NCBI RefSeq assembly: GCF_007665395.1
Contig: NZ_VDND01000018.1
Location: 1 to 46,729 of the forward strand
Source: Pseudomonas oryzihabitans
GTDB lineage: Bacteria > Pseudomonadota > Gammaproteobacteria > Pseudomonadales > Pseudomonadaceae
Length of the DNA stretch: 46,729 bases
Reading direction: 5' to 3'
Positions 39,177 to 46,729 of this stretch are shown here, in pieces. The translations under genes were made by a program, and so were the position numbers. The notes below the pieces were generated by a model, which made no database searches, was not told the origin of the DNA, and was given only the letters and a program-made list of their open reading frames with translations. The number at the start of each line of letters is the position of its first letter. Positions within the stretch are counted from its first letter, which is position 1.

Positions 39177-40850
39177 TCAGGGCAGTCGGTAGACCAGGCA
39201 GGGATTGGTGTTCAAACGACGCTCCAGGCTCGGCGTTAGCCTCTCCAGCGGGGTTCCGTCGAGCCATTCGCGGTCGCGTCGGGCGAGCACCACCCAGGAC
39301 CCGGACGGCAGTGCAGCGAGCCGGGCCTTCTGCTCGCGGGCAACGAAGATCGGCTGTTCGTCGTGATCCAGATTCATCATGTAGCGAATCGCCCAGCTGT
39401 CCTGGCCTATGCCAAAGAACACCAGCGGCCCTGGTTGTCGGGCGCGCATATCCTCGACTTGGGTGACGAAGCCCCTGGTGTCGTATTCCACGTCCTGGAT
39501 GGGTTCGACTACCGCTAAGAGCATTAGCCATTGCGCGGCGAAGGCGACGCCGCTCAGGGTCAGCAGGCGCCGCACGCCGACGGTAGAACGCCACTTCACG
39601 AAGGCTACGAGCTCCAGTCCGGCGAACAGGAGGATCAGCCCCGGCAGCGAGACGTCTGGCCAGTTACCTTGCTTTTGCCAGAGATGATGGCCGACGAGCA
39701 CCACCAGCAGCACAAGCCCGGGTAGCACGCCCACCAGGGTGCGATAGGTCATCTCCATCCAGCGCAGCCGCGCTGCCGCCTGAATCAGTGCGAAGGCGGC
39801 AATGGCGGCGAGGAAGGGCACCATGGGCACGACGTAGTAGGCCCGTTTGAAGTTGGGGATGGACAAGCCAATCAGAACGATCAGGCCACACCCGGCCAGC
39901 CACAGCAGCTGGCGGCGTTCGGAGTTGTCTGGGCTGAACAGCAATTCCCGGCGCCAGGCCAAGAGGGTCAGCAGCGCCAGCGGCATCACCGGCACATAGC
40001 GATACAGGCCCAGTTGCAGATAGAACCAGAAGGGTTGTCCGCTCTCGTCCAGGCGGCCCTTGACCTGCATCTGCCAGACCTCGGCAGCGAAGGCCTCGCC
40101 GCCTTCCAGGCGGGCCAGTTGCATCAGCGTCCACCAGCAGGCGGCCAGCAGGATAAGACCGACCAAGCCGTAGCCAATCAGACCGCGTAGTGCAGCCGGT
40201 CTGCGGTGCGGATCGCACCAGGCAGTCACCAACCAATACACGCTCACGATCGCGCAGGGCTCGATCAGGCCCAGGGGGCCACGGATGGCGAAGCCCAGGA
40301 CAAAGAGCGGAAAGACGAGTAGACGTAGCCCGGGGCTGTTATCGCGATCGGCGCGGTAGAACAGGTAGAAGCACGCCATCATCACGAGCGCCACCATCTG
40401 ATCCAGGCAGACGGCCCGCGCCTTTTCCAGCCACTGAGGAGTCAGCACGACCAACAGCACGGTGAGCAGGGCCCAGGCCCGGCTGCGGTCGGCGAGAGTC
40501 CGGTAGGTAATGGCCAGAACACCGGCAGAGGCCAGGGCCGTGGGCAATACGTTGGCGAGTTGATTGGGTGCACCCAAGACCCTCGCGGCCAGCCAGCTTA
40601 ACCAGGTCGCGGTGGCGGGATAATCGGGATAGGGCTGGCCATAGGTCGTGGCGAAGAACGAGGGGCCATGACGGAACATTTCTTTCAGAAACAGCGCCCA
40701 GCGGTAATCGAAGCCTTGCGGCGCTTGATCCCAAATCCCGAGGGTGAAGAGTGCGGCTGCTGCAACGAATACCAGCAGGCTTTCGACCCTGATTCCAGTG
40801 TTCGAACGTGCCAGCGACGGCTCTTCGGTAGACATCTTTAGAGGTTTCAT
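39177..40850 (-). CDS. Family-39 glycosyltransferase-like membrane protein A
   Basis: A 557-residue inner-membrane protein with about 11-12 helices and a periplasmic C-terminal domain, of the ArnT/PMT (GT39/GT83) type that moves sugars from polyprenyl phosphate carriers. The first periplasmic loop has DQAPQGFDYRWALFLKEMF with Asp48, where ArnT has the catalytic DE pair; here the second acidic residue is missing, so activity is uncertain. The Arg- and Lys-rich loops (YRADRDNS, KARAVCLDQM) agree with lipid-phosphate binding. It is the last of the tandem pair, 15 bases after the original end of copy B, and is probably transcribed from the arn operon. Starts at 40850 or 40835. Confidence 0.85.
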   Translation of the reverse strand: MKPLKMSTEEPSLARSNTGIRVESLLVFVAAAALFTLGIWDQAPQGFDYRWALFLKEMFRHGPSFFATTYGQPYPDYPATATWLSWLAARVLGAPNQLANVLPTALASAGVLAITYRTLADRSRAWALLTVLLVVLTPQWLEKARAVCLDQMVALVMMACFYLFYRADRDNSPGLRLLVFPLFVLGFAIRGPLGLIEPCAIVSVYWLVTAWCDPHRRPAALRGLIGYGLVGLILLAACWWTLMQLARLEGGEAFAAEVWQMQVKGRLDESGQPFWFYLQLGLYRYVPVMPLALLTLLAWRRELLFSPDNSERRQLLWLAGCGLIVLIGLSIPNFKRAYYVVPMVPFLAAIAAFALIQAAARLRWMEMTYRTLVGVLPGLVLLVVLVGHHLWQKQGNWPDVSLPGLILLFAGLELVAFVKWRSTVGVRRLLTLSGVAFAAQWLMLLAVVEPIQDVEYDTRGFVTQVEDMRARQPGPLVFFGIGQDSWAIRYMMNLDHDEQPIFVAREQKARLAALPSGSWVVLARRDREWLDGTPLERLTPSLERRLNTNPCLVYRLP

Positions 40851-40900
40851 TGGTGCAAAGCCCAGTTAGGGAAGCCGATATACCAAGCAGGGGTTGCCAT

Positions 40901-42532
40901 TCAGACGGCGTTCCAGCACGGGTTGAAGCTGTTCCAGCGCTGTACCGGCGAGTAAGTCGCGGTCTTGCCGTGCGAGCACGATCCCCTTGGGAGGGCATCC
41001 AGTTGCGTGCTCTGATCGCGCCCAACGAAGAGCGGCTGCTCGTCGTGATCCAGGTTCATGATGTAGCGGATAGCCCAGGTGTCCTGGCCAAGTCCGAAGA
41101 ACACCAGCGGCCCCGGCTGCTGTTCACGCAGGCCCTCCACCTGGGTGACAAAGCCTCGCGTCTCGTATTCCAGATCCTGGGCGGGCTCGATAACGGCGAC
41201 CAGCATTACCCAGAGCGCCGTAAAGGCAAGGGCGCTCAGCGTCAACAGGCGTTTGGTGCCGGACTGGCTACGCGACGTCATGAAACCTACGAGCTGCAGG
41301 CCAGTGAAGAAAATGATCAGGCCCGGTAGGGAGACGTCCGGCCAGTAGCCGTGCTTTTGCCAGAGGTGGCGGCAAACGAACAGCGCCACGATCGCCAGCG
41401 CGGGTAGCAGGCCCACGAGCGTGCGATAGGTGACTTCCATGCGACGCAGACGTGCTTCTACCTGTATCAGCGCGAAGGCGGCGATCGCGGCCAGGAAGGG
41501 CACCATGGGTACGACGTAGTAAGCGCGTTTGAAGTGTGGAACGGACAAGCCGAGCAATATGATCAGCCCACACCCAGCCAGCCACAGCAGCTGTCGGCGG
41601 TCGGCACTGTCCTGGCTGAAAAGGAATTCCCGGCGCCAGGCGAAGAGCGTCAGCAGCGCCAGCGGCATCACCGGCAGATAGCGGTAAAGACCAAGCTGCA
41701 GGTAATACCAGAACGGCTTGCCGCTCTCGTCGAGACGTCCGGTGACCTGCATCTGCCAGACCTCGGCAGCAAAGGTGTCACCGCCTTCCAGCCGGGCCAG
41801 CTGCATCAATGTCCACCAGCAAGCGGCCAGCAGGACAAGGCCAGCCACGCCATAGCCAATCAGGCCACGGAGGGCGGCCGGTCTGCGGTGCGGGTCGCAC
41901 CAGGCAGTCACCAGCCAGTACACGCTCACGATGGCGCAGGGCTCGATCAGGCCCAGGGGCCCACGGATGGCGAAGCCCAAGACAAAGAGCGGAAGTACGA
42001 GCAGGCGCAGCCTGGGGCTGTTATCACGATCGGCGCGGTAAAACAGGTAGAAACACGCCAGCACAACGAGGGCGATCATCTGATCCAGGCAGACGGCTCG
42101 TGCCTTTTCCAGCCACTGCGGGGTCAGCACCACCAGCAGCACGGTGAGCAGCGCCCAGGCCCGGCTGCGGTCGGCGAGAATCCGGTAGGTGATGGCCAGA
42201 ACGCCGGCAGAAGCCAGGGCCGTGGGCAGTACGTTGGCGAATTGATTGGGCGCGCCTATGACCCGCGCGGCCAGCCAGCTCAGCCAGGTCGCCGTGCCAG
42301 GGTAATCGGGATACGGCTGGCCATAGGTGGTGGCGAAGAAGGAAGGCCCGTGGCGGAACATCTCGTTGAGGAACACTGCCCACCGGCCATCGAAGCCTTG
42401 AGGAGCTTGGTTCCAGATACCAAGGGTAAACAGCACCGTCGCTGCTACAAGCACGAGCAGACTCTCGACGCCGAGCTTGCCTTGAAAGCCATGCGGCAAG
42501 CGCGTGTCGATGGATAACTGCAGGGTTTTCAT
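40901..42532 (-). CDS. Family-39 glycosyltransferase-like membrane protein B, frameshifted tail
   Basis: A 543-residue tandem paralogue of copy A, almost collinear and about 85-90 per cent identical in the N-terminal half by eye, including Asp48 and the helices. Up to QLDALPRGS it matches copy A; then it reads SCSHGKTATYS... and stops at 40901. In the next frame the DNA continues VLARQDRDLLAG ... NPCLVYRLP to a TAA at 40866-40868, the same ending as copy A. So 7 bases (equivalent to the VV region) were lost near 40975-40983, replacing the last 26 or so residues. The change hits only the end of the periplasmic domain, so partial function is possible. It begins 27 bases after ugd. Confidence 0.8.
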   Translation of the reverse strand: MKTLQLSIDTRLPHGFQGKLGVESLLVLVAATVLFTLGIWNQAPQGFDGRWAVFLNEMFRHGPSFFATTYGQPYPDYPGTATWLSWLAARVIGAPNQFANVLPTALASAGVLAITYRILADRSRAWALLTVLLVVLTPQWLEKARAVCLDQMIALVVLACFYLFYRADRDNSPRLRLLVLPLFVLGFAIRGPLGLIEPCAIVSVYWLVTAWCDPHRRPAALRGLIGYGVAGLVLLAACWWTLMQLARLEGGDTFAAEVWQMQVTGRLDESGKPFWYYLQLGLYRYLPVMPLALLTLFAWRREFLFSQDSADRRQLLWLAGCGLIILLGLSVPHFKRAYYVVPMVPFLAAIAAFALIQVEARLRRMEVTYRTLVGLLPALAIVALFVCRHLWQKHGYWPDVSLPGLIIFFTGLQLVGFMTSRSQSGTKRLLTLSALAFTALWVMLVAVIEPAQDLEYETRGFVTQVEGLREQQPGPLVFFGLGQDTWAIRYIMNLDHDEQPLFVGRDQSTQLDALPRGSCSHGKTATYSPVQRWNSFNPCWNAV

Positions 42533-42559
42533 TGAACACTATCCAGAGGAAATACAGTG

Positions 42560-43912
42560 TCAGGCGGCGAGGGACTTGCCGCGGCCAATGGCGAAGTACT
42601 CGAATCCGCGCTTGGCCATCCGCTCGGGGTCGTAGAGATTTCGGCCGTCAAAGACCAGGGGTTGCTTTAGCTGTTCATAAAGGAGGTCGAAATCGGGTGC
42701 CTTGAACTGCTGCCACTCGGTGCAGATGATCAGGGCGTCGGCGCCCGCGAGCGTAGCTTCAGGCGTGCCCATGAGGGCCAGGCGATCGGCATGTCCATAG
42801 AGGCGCTGGGCCTCGGCCATCGCCACAGGATCAAAGGCGCGTACGCGGGCGCCGGCAGCCCACAAGGCCTCCATCAACACGCGACTCGGCGCATCGCGCA
42901 TGTCGTCCGTGTTCGGTTTGAATGCCAGGCCCCAGAGTGCAAAGGTGCGGCCTTGCAGGTCTCCTTTAAAGTAGCCTTGGATACGGCTGAAGAGCTTCGA
43001 TTTCTGTCTGGCGTTGATCGCCTCGACCGCGTGCAGCAGATCCAGGGAGAGTCCTTGTTCTTCGCCGGTACGGATCAACGCCTGCAGATCCTTGGGAAAG
43101 CAGGAGCCGCCATAGCCGCAGCCGGGGTAGATGAAGTGACTGCCGATACGCGGATCCGCGCCTATCGCCAGACGCACGGCCTCGATATCGGCACCTACGC
43201 GCTCGGCGACCTCGGCGATCTGGTTGATAAAGCTGATCTTGGTAGCCAGCAGACTGTTGGCTGCGTATTTGGCGAGCTCCGCACTGCGGATATCCATGAA
43301 CTGGATGCGGTCGTGGTTACGGTTGAAGGGTGCATAGAGTTCGCGCATCAGCTCGCGCGCCTCGGGTGACTCGGTGCCAACCACGATACGATCCGGTCGC
43401 TTGCAATCCGTGATGGCCGCGCCCTCCTTGAGAAACTCCGGATTCGAGACCACCTCGACGTGCAGCGTTCGACCTTCCTCCACCAGGACTTCATCGATGA
43501 TGGCACGCACCCGATCGCCGGTACCGACGGGGACGGTCGATTTGTTGACCACCAGCAGGGGATCGCTGCCGCGGTGTTCCAGGCGTAGGCGAGCGATGGT
43601 TTCGGCCACGGCTAACACCGCCGTGAGATCTGCTGAGCCATCTGCAGCGGGAGGGGTGCCCACCGCGATGAATTGAACGCTACCGTGGGCGACCGCGGTC
43701 GCCGCATCCTGGGTGAACTCCAAACGGCCGTCGGCGAGGTTGTTACGCACCAGTTCTTCGAGGCCAGGCTCGTACAGCGTGATTTCTCCGCGTTTGAGCC
43801 TGTCGATCTTGGCCTGGTCGATGTCCATGCACACAACCTGATGGCCGACTTCCGCCAGGACGGCGGCCTGCACCAGGCCGACATAGCCGATGCCGAATAC
43901 GCTGATGTTCAT
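42560..43912 (-). CDS. ugd: UDP-glucose 6-dehydrogenase
   Basis: A 450-residue NAD-dependent enzyme oxidising UDP-glucose to UDP-glucuronate, the first precursor of 4-amino-4-deoxy-L-arabinose. The Rossmann motif is ISVFGIGYVGLVQAA at residues 3-17, and the catalytic Cys lies in GCGYGGSCFPKDL near 255-267; VNKSTVPVGTGDRV near 118 and FKPNTDDMRDAPS near 327 are also conserved. It sits at the end of the arn genes, as pmrE does in P. aeruginosa. Its ATG at 43912 overlaps the arnF stop (ATGA). The open frame upstream is arnF DNA. Confidence 0.95.
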   Translation of the reverse strand: MNISVFGIGYVGLVQAAVLAEVGHQVVCMDIDQAKIDRLKRGEITLYEPGLEELVRNNLADGRLEFTQDAATAVAHGSVQFIAVGTPPAADGSADLTAVLAVAETIARLRLEHRGSDPLLVVNKSTVPVGTGDRVRAIIDEVLVEEGRTLHVEVVSNPEFLKEGAAITDCKRPDRIVVGTESPEARELMRELYAPFNRNHDRIQFMDIRSAELAKYAANSLLATKISFINQIAEVAERVGADIEAVRLAIGADPRIGSHFIYPGCGYGGSCFPKDLQALIRTGEEQGLSLDLLHAVEAINARQKSKLFSRIQGYFKGDLQGRTFALWGLAFKPNTDDMRDAPSRVLMEALWAAGARVRAFDPVAMAEAQRLYGHADRLALMGTPEATLAGADALIICTEWQQFKAPDFDLLYEQLKQPLVFDGRNLYDPERMAKRGFEYFAIGRGKSLAA

Positions 43913-44310
43913 AGGGTATTCCTGAGAGGGGAGGAGACAGGGGCGCGATCGCTGCCAACTAGCGCAACGCCAACCACGATCAGCGCGATGCCCAGTAGCG
44001 GGCGCGCGGACGTGAACTCGGCAGCACCTGGCAGCCAGAGGGCGCCGAGGTGAACCAGTACGTAGGAAAGACTCAAAGCAGCGTAGGCCTGGCCAAGCGG
44101 GATCTTCGCCAGGGCGGTCAGCCAGGCCAGCATCGACAGGCCATAGCACCCCACGGCAAGGGTTAGTTGCATGCCAGCGGTGCTGAGTAGCGCCCCCGGA
44201 TCGGTTGGCCAGCTCGACACTGCAGGTAATTGCACGAGGGCATAGCGCATGAGCAGTTGCGCCGCGGCAGTCAGCCCGATGCTGGCGAAGAGGGCAACCA
44301 CGCTACTCAT
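43909..44310 (-). CDS. arnF: L-Ara4N-phosphoundecaprenol flippase subunit ArnF
   Basis: A 133-residue four-helix protein of the small multidrug resistance fold (MSSVVALFASIGLTAAAQLLMRYAL..., LGQAYAALSLSYVLVHLGALWL). With ArnE it carries undecaprenyl phosphate-L-Ara4N to the periplasmic face of the inner membrane. The conserved YALSLSYV-like helix is the family mark. ATG 44310 overlaps the arnE stop by 4 bases; the end overlaps ugd likewise. It ends with a short polar tail, and is close to the E. coli length. Confidence 0.92.
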   Translation of the reverse strand: MSSVVALFASIGLTAAAQLLMRYALVQLPAVSSWPTDPGALLSTAGMQLTLAVGCYGLSMLAWLTALAKIPLGQAYAALSLSYVLVHLGALWLPGAAEFTSARPLLGIALIVVGVALVGSDRAPVSSPLRNTL

Positions 44311-44648
44311 GCCTGACCACCCAGGAGGGCTGCGCCCAGTACGATGCACAGGCAGCCCCACCAGGCCCTGCGGCCGATCTGCTCGTTGAACGCGACGCGG
44401 GCAAGGATCGTGACCGCCAGGATATTGAGGGACAGTAAGGGGTAGGCGATGCCGACCGGAACGCGTTGAAGCACGGCGAACCACAGCAGCAAGGCGGTTC
44501 CCATGCAGGCCAGTGCTAGCCATAGCCATTTCGAACTTATGAAAGCGGCAAATCCCGATCCTGCATCTGCAGCCTTTTTCTGCCCGAATTGACTGGCGCT
44601 GGTAAGCAGGATGACTGCCACAATCAATGTCACTTCAGTGGCCGTCAC
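44307..44648 (-). CDS. arnE: L-Ara4N-phosphoundecaprenol flippase subunit ArnE
   Basis: A 113-residue four-helix partner of ArnF. SASQFGQKKAA in helix 1, VPVGIAYPLLSLNILAVTI in helix 3 and the final GAALLG match ArnE. It is placed between arnT and arnF with ATGA overlaps at both ends, so the flippase subunits are translated in a coupled way. Confidence 0.92.
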   Translation of the reverse strand: MTATEVTLIVAVILLTSASQFGQKKAADAGSGFAAFISSKWLWLALACMGTALLLWFAVLQRVPVGIAYPLLSLNILAVTILARVAFNEQIGRRAWWGCLCIVLGAALLGGQA

Positions 44649-46288
44649 CGTGCTGTCCTCGGGTAGACCAGCAGGACGAGACGCTCGTTGACGATCTTGT
44701 CCGAAGTGGCCGGTAGACTCGCGAGCAGCCGGTCGTCACTGTCGCCACTCATTCGCAGCAGCACAGCGATGGAGCCTTCGCGACGATGCTCCTCGATCCA
44801 GTTCGGCAGTTCGCCGTCATCTAGCAGACGACCACTGTCCGGCCGGCGTTCGAAGCCGTATTTCAGCTCTCCAGGGCCGCCGACGATTACGACGTTGGAG
44901 CGTCGGGTCGCCCAAGCGAGGCTGGCGGCCACGCCAAGGTCGTTGCTGACCAACAGGTGCGCCGGGTTCAGTTTGCGTAGCTGTTCCTGGACGAAGACGC
45001 TCGGCAACTTGTTGTACACAAGACCTTTGGGCAAGGCGACGGTCAGCAGCGGCAGCACCAGCCAGATCGCTAGGGCCGGGGCCAGCGCCGTCTGCCTAGG
45101 CCACAGCAGAGCGCCCAGACCTGCCAAGATGAAGCCAAGTGGCGCCAGTAGCGCCAGCGCCCATGCCAGATTGTCGCCCCGGCCATAGAGACGATCATCG
45201 AACATCAGCAACGCACCGAGGCCTAGGATGCCCAACAGCAGATTGGCACCCCCGTTGAGCCGCAGGGCCTGCCATTGACCTGTCCGATAGGCATCGAACG
45301 CGGCCCGGGCAATCAGCGGCACCAGTGCCGCCATGGCTGGAAGAAGGTACGTGGGCAGCTTGCCGCGGCTGAGGCTGAAGAAGATCAGCTGACTGATGAA
45401 GGTGATTCCCAGGAAGGCGGTCCCCGTATGGCTGCGCTGCTGCCAGAGGTTGCCCAGGGTGCGAGGAAGCAGGCCCGTCCAAGGCAGGATGGCGACCAGC
45501 AGAATCGGCCCATAGAACCAGAAGGGTCGCTCGTGCTGGGCGTCATCGCTGGCAAACCGCTGGATGTGCTCGTGCCAGAAGAAGAAATTCCAGTAGTCGC
45601 CATCGCGCTGGGCTACCCAGAGCGCCCAGGGGGCCACGACCAGCGCCGCCACGATGACGGCCAGGGGGCCGCGGAAAATCAGTTCCAGCAGTCGGCGTTG
45701 CCAGACGAAAAAGGGCAGGGCGACCAGTACGGGTAGCACCAGGGCGAGGAAGCCCTTGGTCAGTAGGCCACAGCCGCAGGCCAGGCCGAGCAACGCCCAG
45801 TTGCGCAGGGCCACGCCAAGGGAGGTAGCGGTTTGGGCTTGCCAAAGGGCCAGCAGCGAAAGGGTCGTCCAGAAGGCGAATTGGGCGTCCAGGGTCACAT
45901 AGGTGGCCGACGCCGCTATGGCGAGGCACGACAGGTAGAGCACACCGGCGAGTAGCGCGAGCTGTCGATCGCCCCAGATCAGGCGCGTCAGGCGGACGAC
46001 CAGGGCTGCCGTGGCGAAGCCGGCCAACAAGGGTACAAGGCGTACGCTGAGCAGCGAGTCGCCCAGCAAGGCTTGAGCCATCGCCTGCGTCCAATAGCCA
46101 CCGATGGGCTTCTCGAAATAGGGCAGACCGAGGAAATGGGGTACTACCCAGTCGCCGCTTCGCCACAGCTCTTGGCCGATTTGGGCGTAGCGCGATTCGT
46201 CTGGAATCCAGAGACCACGCCAGTTAAGGGGCAGCACGTACGCCAAGAGCGCCAAGGGCAACAGGAACAGCAGACGCACACGACTCAT
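44645..46288 (-). CDS. arnT: Lipid A 4-amino-4-deoxy-L-arabinosyltransferase ArnT
   Basis: A 547-residue inner-membrane enzyme that moves L-Ara4N from its undecaprenyl carrier to lipid A phosphates on the periplasmic side, lowering the negative charge of the outer membrane and giving resistance to polymyxins and cationic peptides. The first loop has LWIPDESRYAQIGQEL with Asp30 and Glu31 as the catalytic pair; YFEKPIGGYW near 62 and YVTLDAQF near 145 are further ArnT blocks. About 12 helices precede a periplasmic C-terminal domain. ATG 46288 has AGGAGTT before it and overlaps the arnD stop. Confidence 0.95.
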   Translation of the reverse strand: MSRVRLLFLLPLALLAYVLPLNWRGLWIPDESRYAQIGQELWRSGDWVVPHFLGLPYFEKPIGGYWTQAMAQALLGDSLLSVRLVPLLAGFATAALVVRLTRLIWGDRQLALLAGVLYLSCLAIAASATYVTLDAQFAFWTTLSLLALWQAQTATSLGVALRNWALLGLACGCGLLTKGFLALVLPVLVALPFFVWQRRLLELIFRGPLAVIVAALVVAPWALWVAQRDGDYWNFFFWHEHIQRFASDDAQHERPFWFYGPILLVAILPWTGLLPRTLGNLWQQRSHTGTAFLGITFISQLIFFSLSRGKLPTYLLPAMAALVPLIARAAFDAYRTGQWQALRLNGGANLLLGILGLGALLMFDDRLYGRGDNLAWALALLAPLGFILAGLGALLWPRQTALAPALAIWLVLPLLTVALPKGLVYNKLPSVFVQEQLRKLNPAHLLVSNDLGVAASLAWATRRSNVVIVGGPGELKYGFERRPDSGRLLDDGELPNWIEEHRREGSIAVLLRMSGDSDDRLLASLPATSDKIVNERLVLLVYPRTAR

Positions 46289-46729
46289 TGTTGAACTCCT
46301 AACCATCCCTGGCGCCCTGCGAGGCTGCCGCGGACAACGCTTCCTTCCGGAAGCCTGTGTGGATCCTCGGGCAGGCGATCGCCCATGGGTACGAAATGGA
46401 TTTCCTGCTCCTGCGCCGCCTTGAGCAGTGCGCGGAGGTCCTCGGCGAAGGCGATGCCTTCCACCTCGGCGTGCAGGGTGTAGACGTTGAGCGCCCCCGG
46501 ACGGAAGCGCTTGAGTAGATAGTTGTTCCAGTCGGCCGCAGGAAGGTCGGGGCCGACCACCTCATCGAAGGTAGGCATGTCTACCGGGATCTGCGGAGTG
46601 CCCAACGCTCCACTTTCCAACCGAGGAAGGAAGAGGGTTCTGCCGCGGCAATCGCTGTTGTAGCGCAGGCCGAAGGCCTCCTTGGCCAGCACCACGCGCG
46701 GATCGGCGCGCCAGCCGGCGGCGGCGGAG
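46285..46729 (-). CDS. arnD: ArnD deformylase, C-terminal part
   Basis: The C-terminal 147 residues of 4-deoxy-4-formamido-L-arabinose-phosphoundecaprenol deformylase; the N-terminus lies beyond the window. The frame is open from the edge with SAAAGWRADPRVV, then YNSDCRGRTLFLPRL, LPTFDE-like MPTFDEVVGPDL, and NVYTLHAEVEGIAF, where His is one of the polysaccharide-deacetylase fold residues. It removes the formyl group before flipping of the lipid-linked sugar. It ends in an ATGA overlap with arnT. arnB, arnC and arnA are expected further on, outside this window. Confidence 0.93.
   Translation of the reverse strand, partial: SAAAGWRADPRVVLAKEAFGLRYNSDCRGRTLFLPRLESGALGTPQIPVDMPTFDEVVGPDLPAADWNNYLLKRFRPGALNVYTLHAEVEGIAFAEDLRALLKAAQEQEIHFVPMGDRLPEDPHRLPEGSVVRGSLAGRQGWLGVQQ

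Noticed and set aside
1..46729. CRISPR arrays, prophage or complete transposons
   Set aside because: No regularly spaced repeats, no cas, integrase, phage structural or transposase genes were seen.

Overview
The window is a high-GC, gene-dense stretch that looks like a Pseudomonas chromosome. Supporting this are the gene order arnD-arnT-arnE-arnF-ugd, an Anr-type box in front of a cytochrome bd operon with CydP, CydX and YbgE, FliA-like promoters of the TCAAG type on chemotaxis genes, and the short palindromic intergenic repeats common in this genus. A species in the P. oryzihabitans/psychrotolerans area is only a guess. No rRNA, tRNA, CRISPR array or complete mobile element was seen.

Layout. 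1-1164: a chemoreceptor gene cut by the window start. About 1366-6562: an accessory block, lower in GC by eye, with two short repeats that resemble an insertion-sequence end, two broken membrane-protein genes (TraX-like and YqaA-like), and a divergent nickel/cobalt locus. In that locus a CsoR-family sensor and an RcnA-type exporter face a His-rich protein, a HupE/UreJ-like protein, a membrane anchor and a 39-residue lipoprotein, across one C7G6 palindrome. 6563-7156: an orphan NYN-domain protein. 7836-11199: cydP-cydA-cydB-cydX-ybgE. 11459-17926: a small exported protein, a repeat-rich gap, a diguanylate cyclase, a HI0933-type flavoprotein and a hybrid histidine kinase.

18318-26627 is an apparently uncharacterised catabolic cluster: amidase, DeoR regulator, M20 carbamoylase/hydantoinase-type hydrolase, two different aminoglycoside/choline-kinase-like kinases, a small membrane protein plus sodium:solute symporter, and a HAD-IB phosphatase. 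It ends at a second chemoreceptor (26973-28598), a close paralogue of the first, in opposite orientation and with a matching FliA-type promoter.

29047-39035 is one tight nine-gene operon for small C-N compounds, closed by its own GntR-type regulator gene: allophanate hydrolase (AtzF), a Tat-exported BMP-family binding protein, two permeases, formamidase (AmiF), biuret hydrolase (BiuH), an ABC ATPase, a second BiuH-like hydrolase and an AtzH/HpxZ-like protein. A perfect CTTGTATACAAG palindrome lies just before the first start codon. The logical flow is uptake, then (a precursor to) biuret, then allophanate, then ammonia and CO2. The natural substrate is open; triuret and N-formylbiuret are the two candidates suggested by gene content.

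39177-46729 (minus strand) is the downstream half of the arn lipid A modification operon, every junction from arnD to ugd being a 4-base ATGA overlap. It is followed by two tandem, nearly identical family-39 glycosyltransferase-like membrane proteins, one of them frameshifted near its C-terminus.
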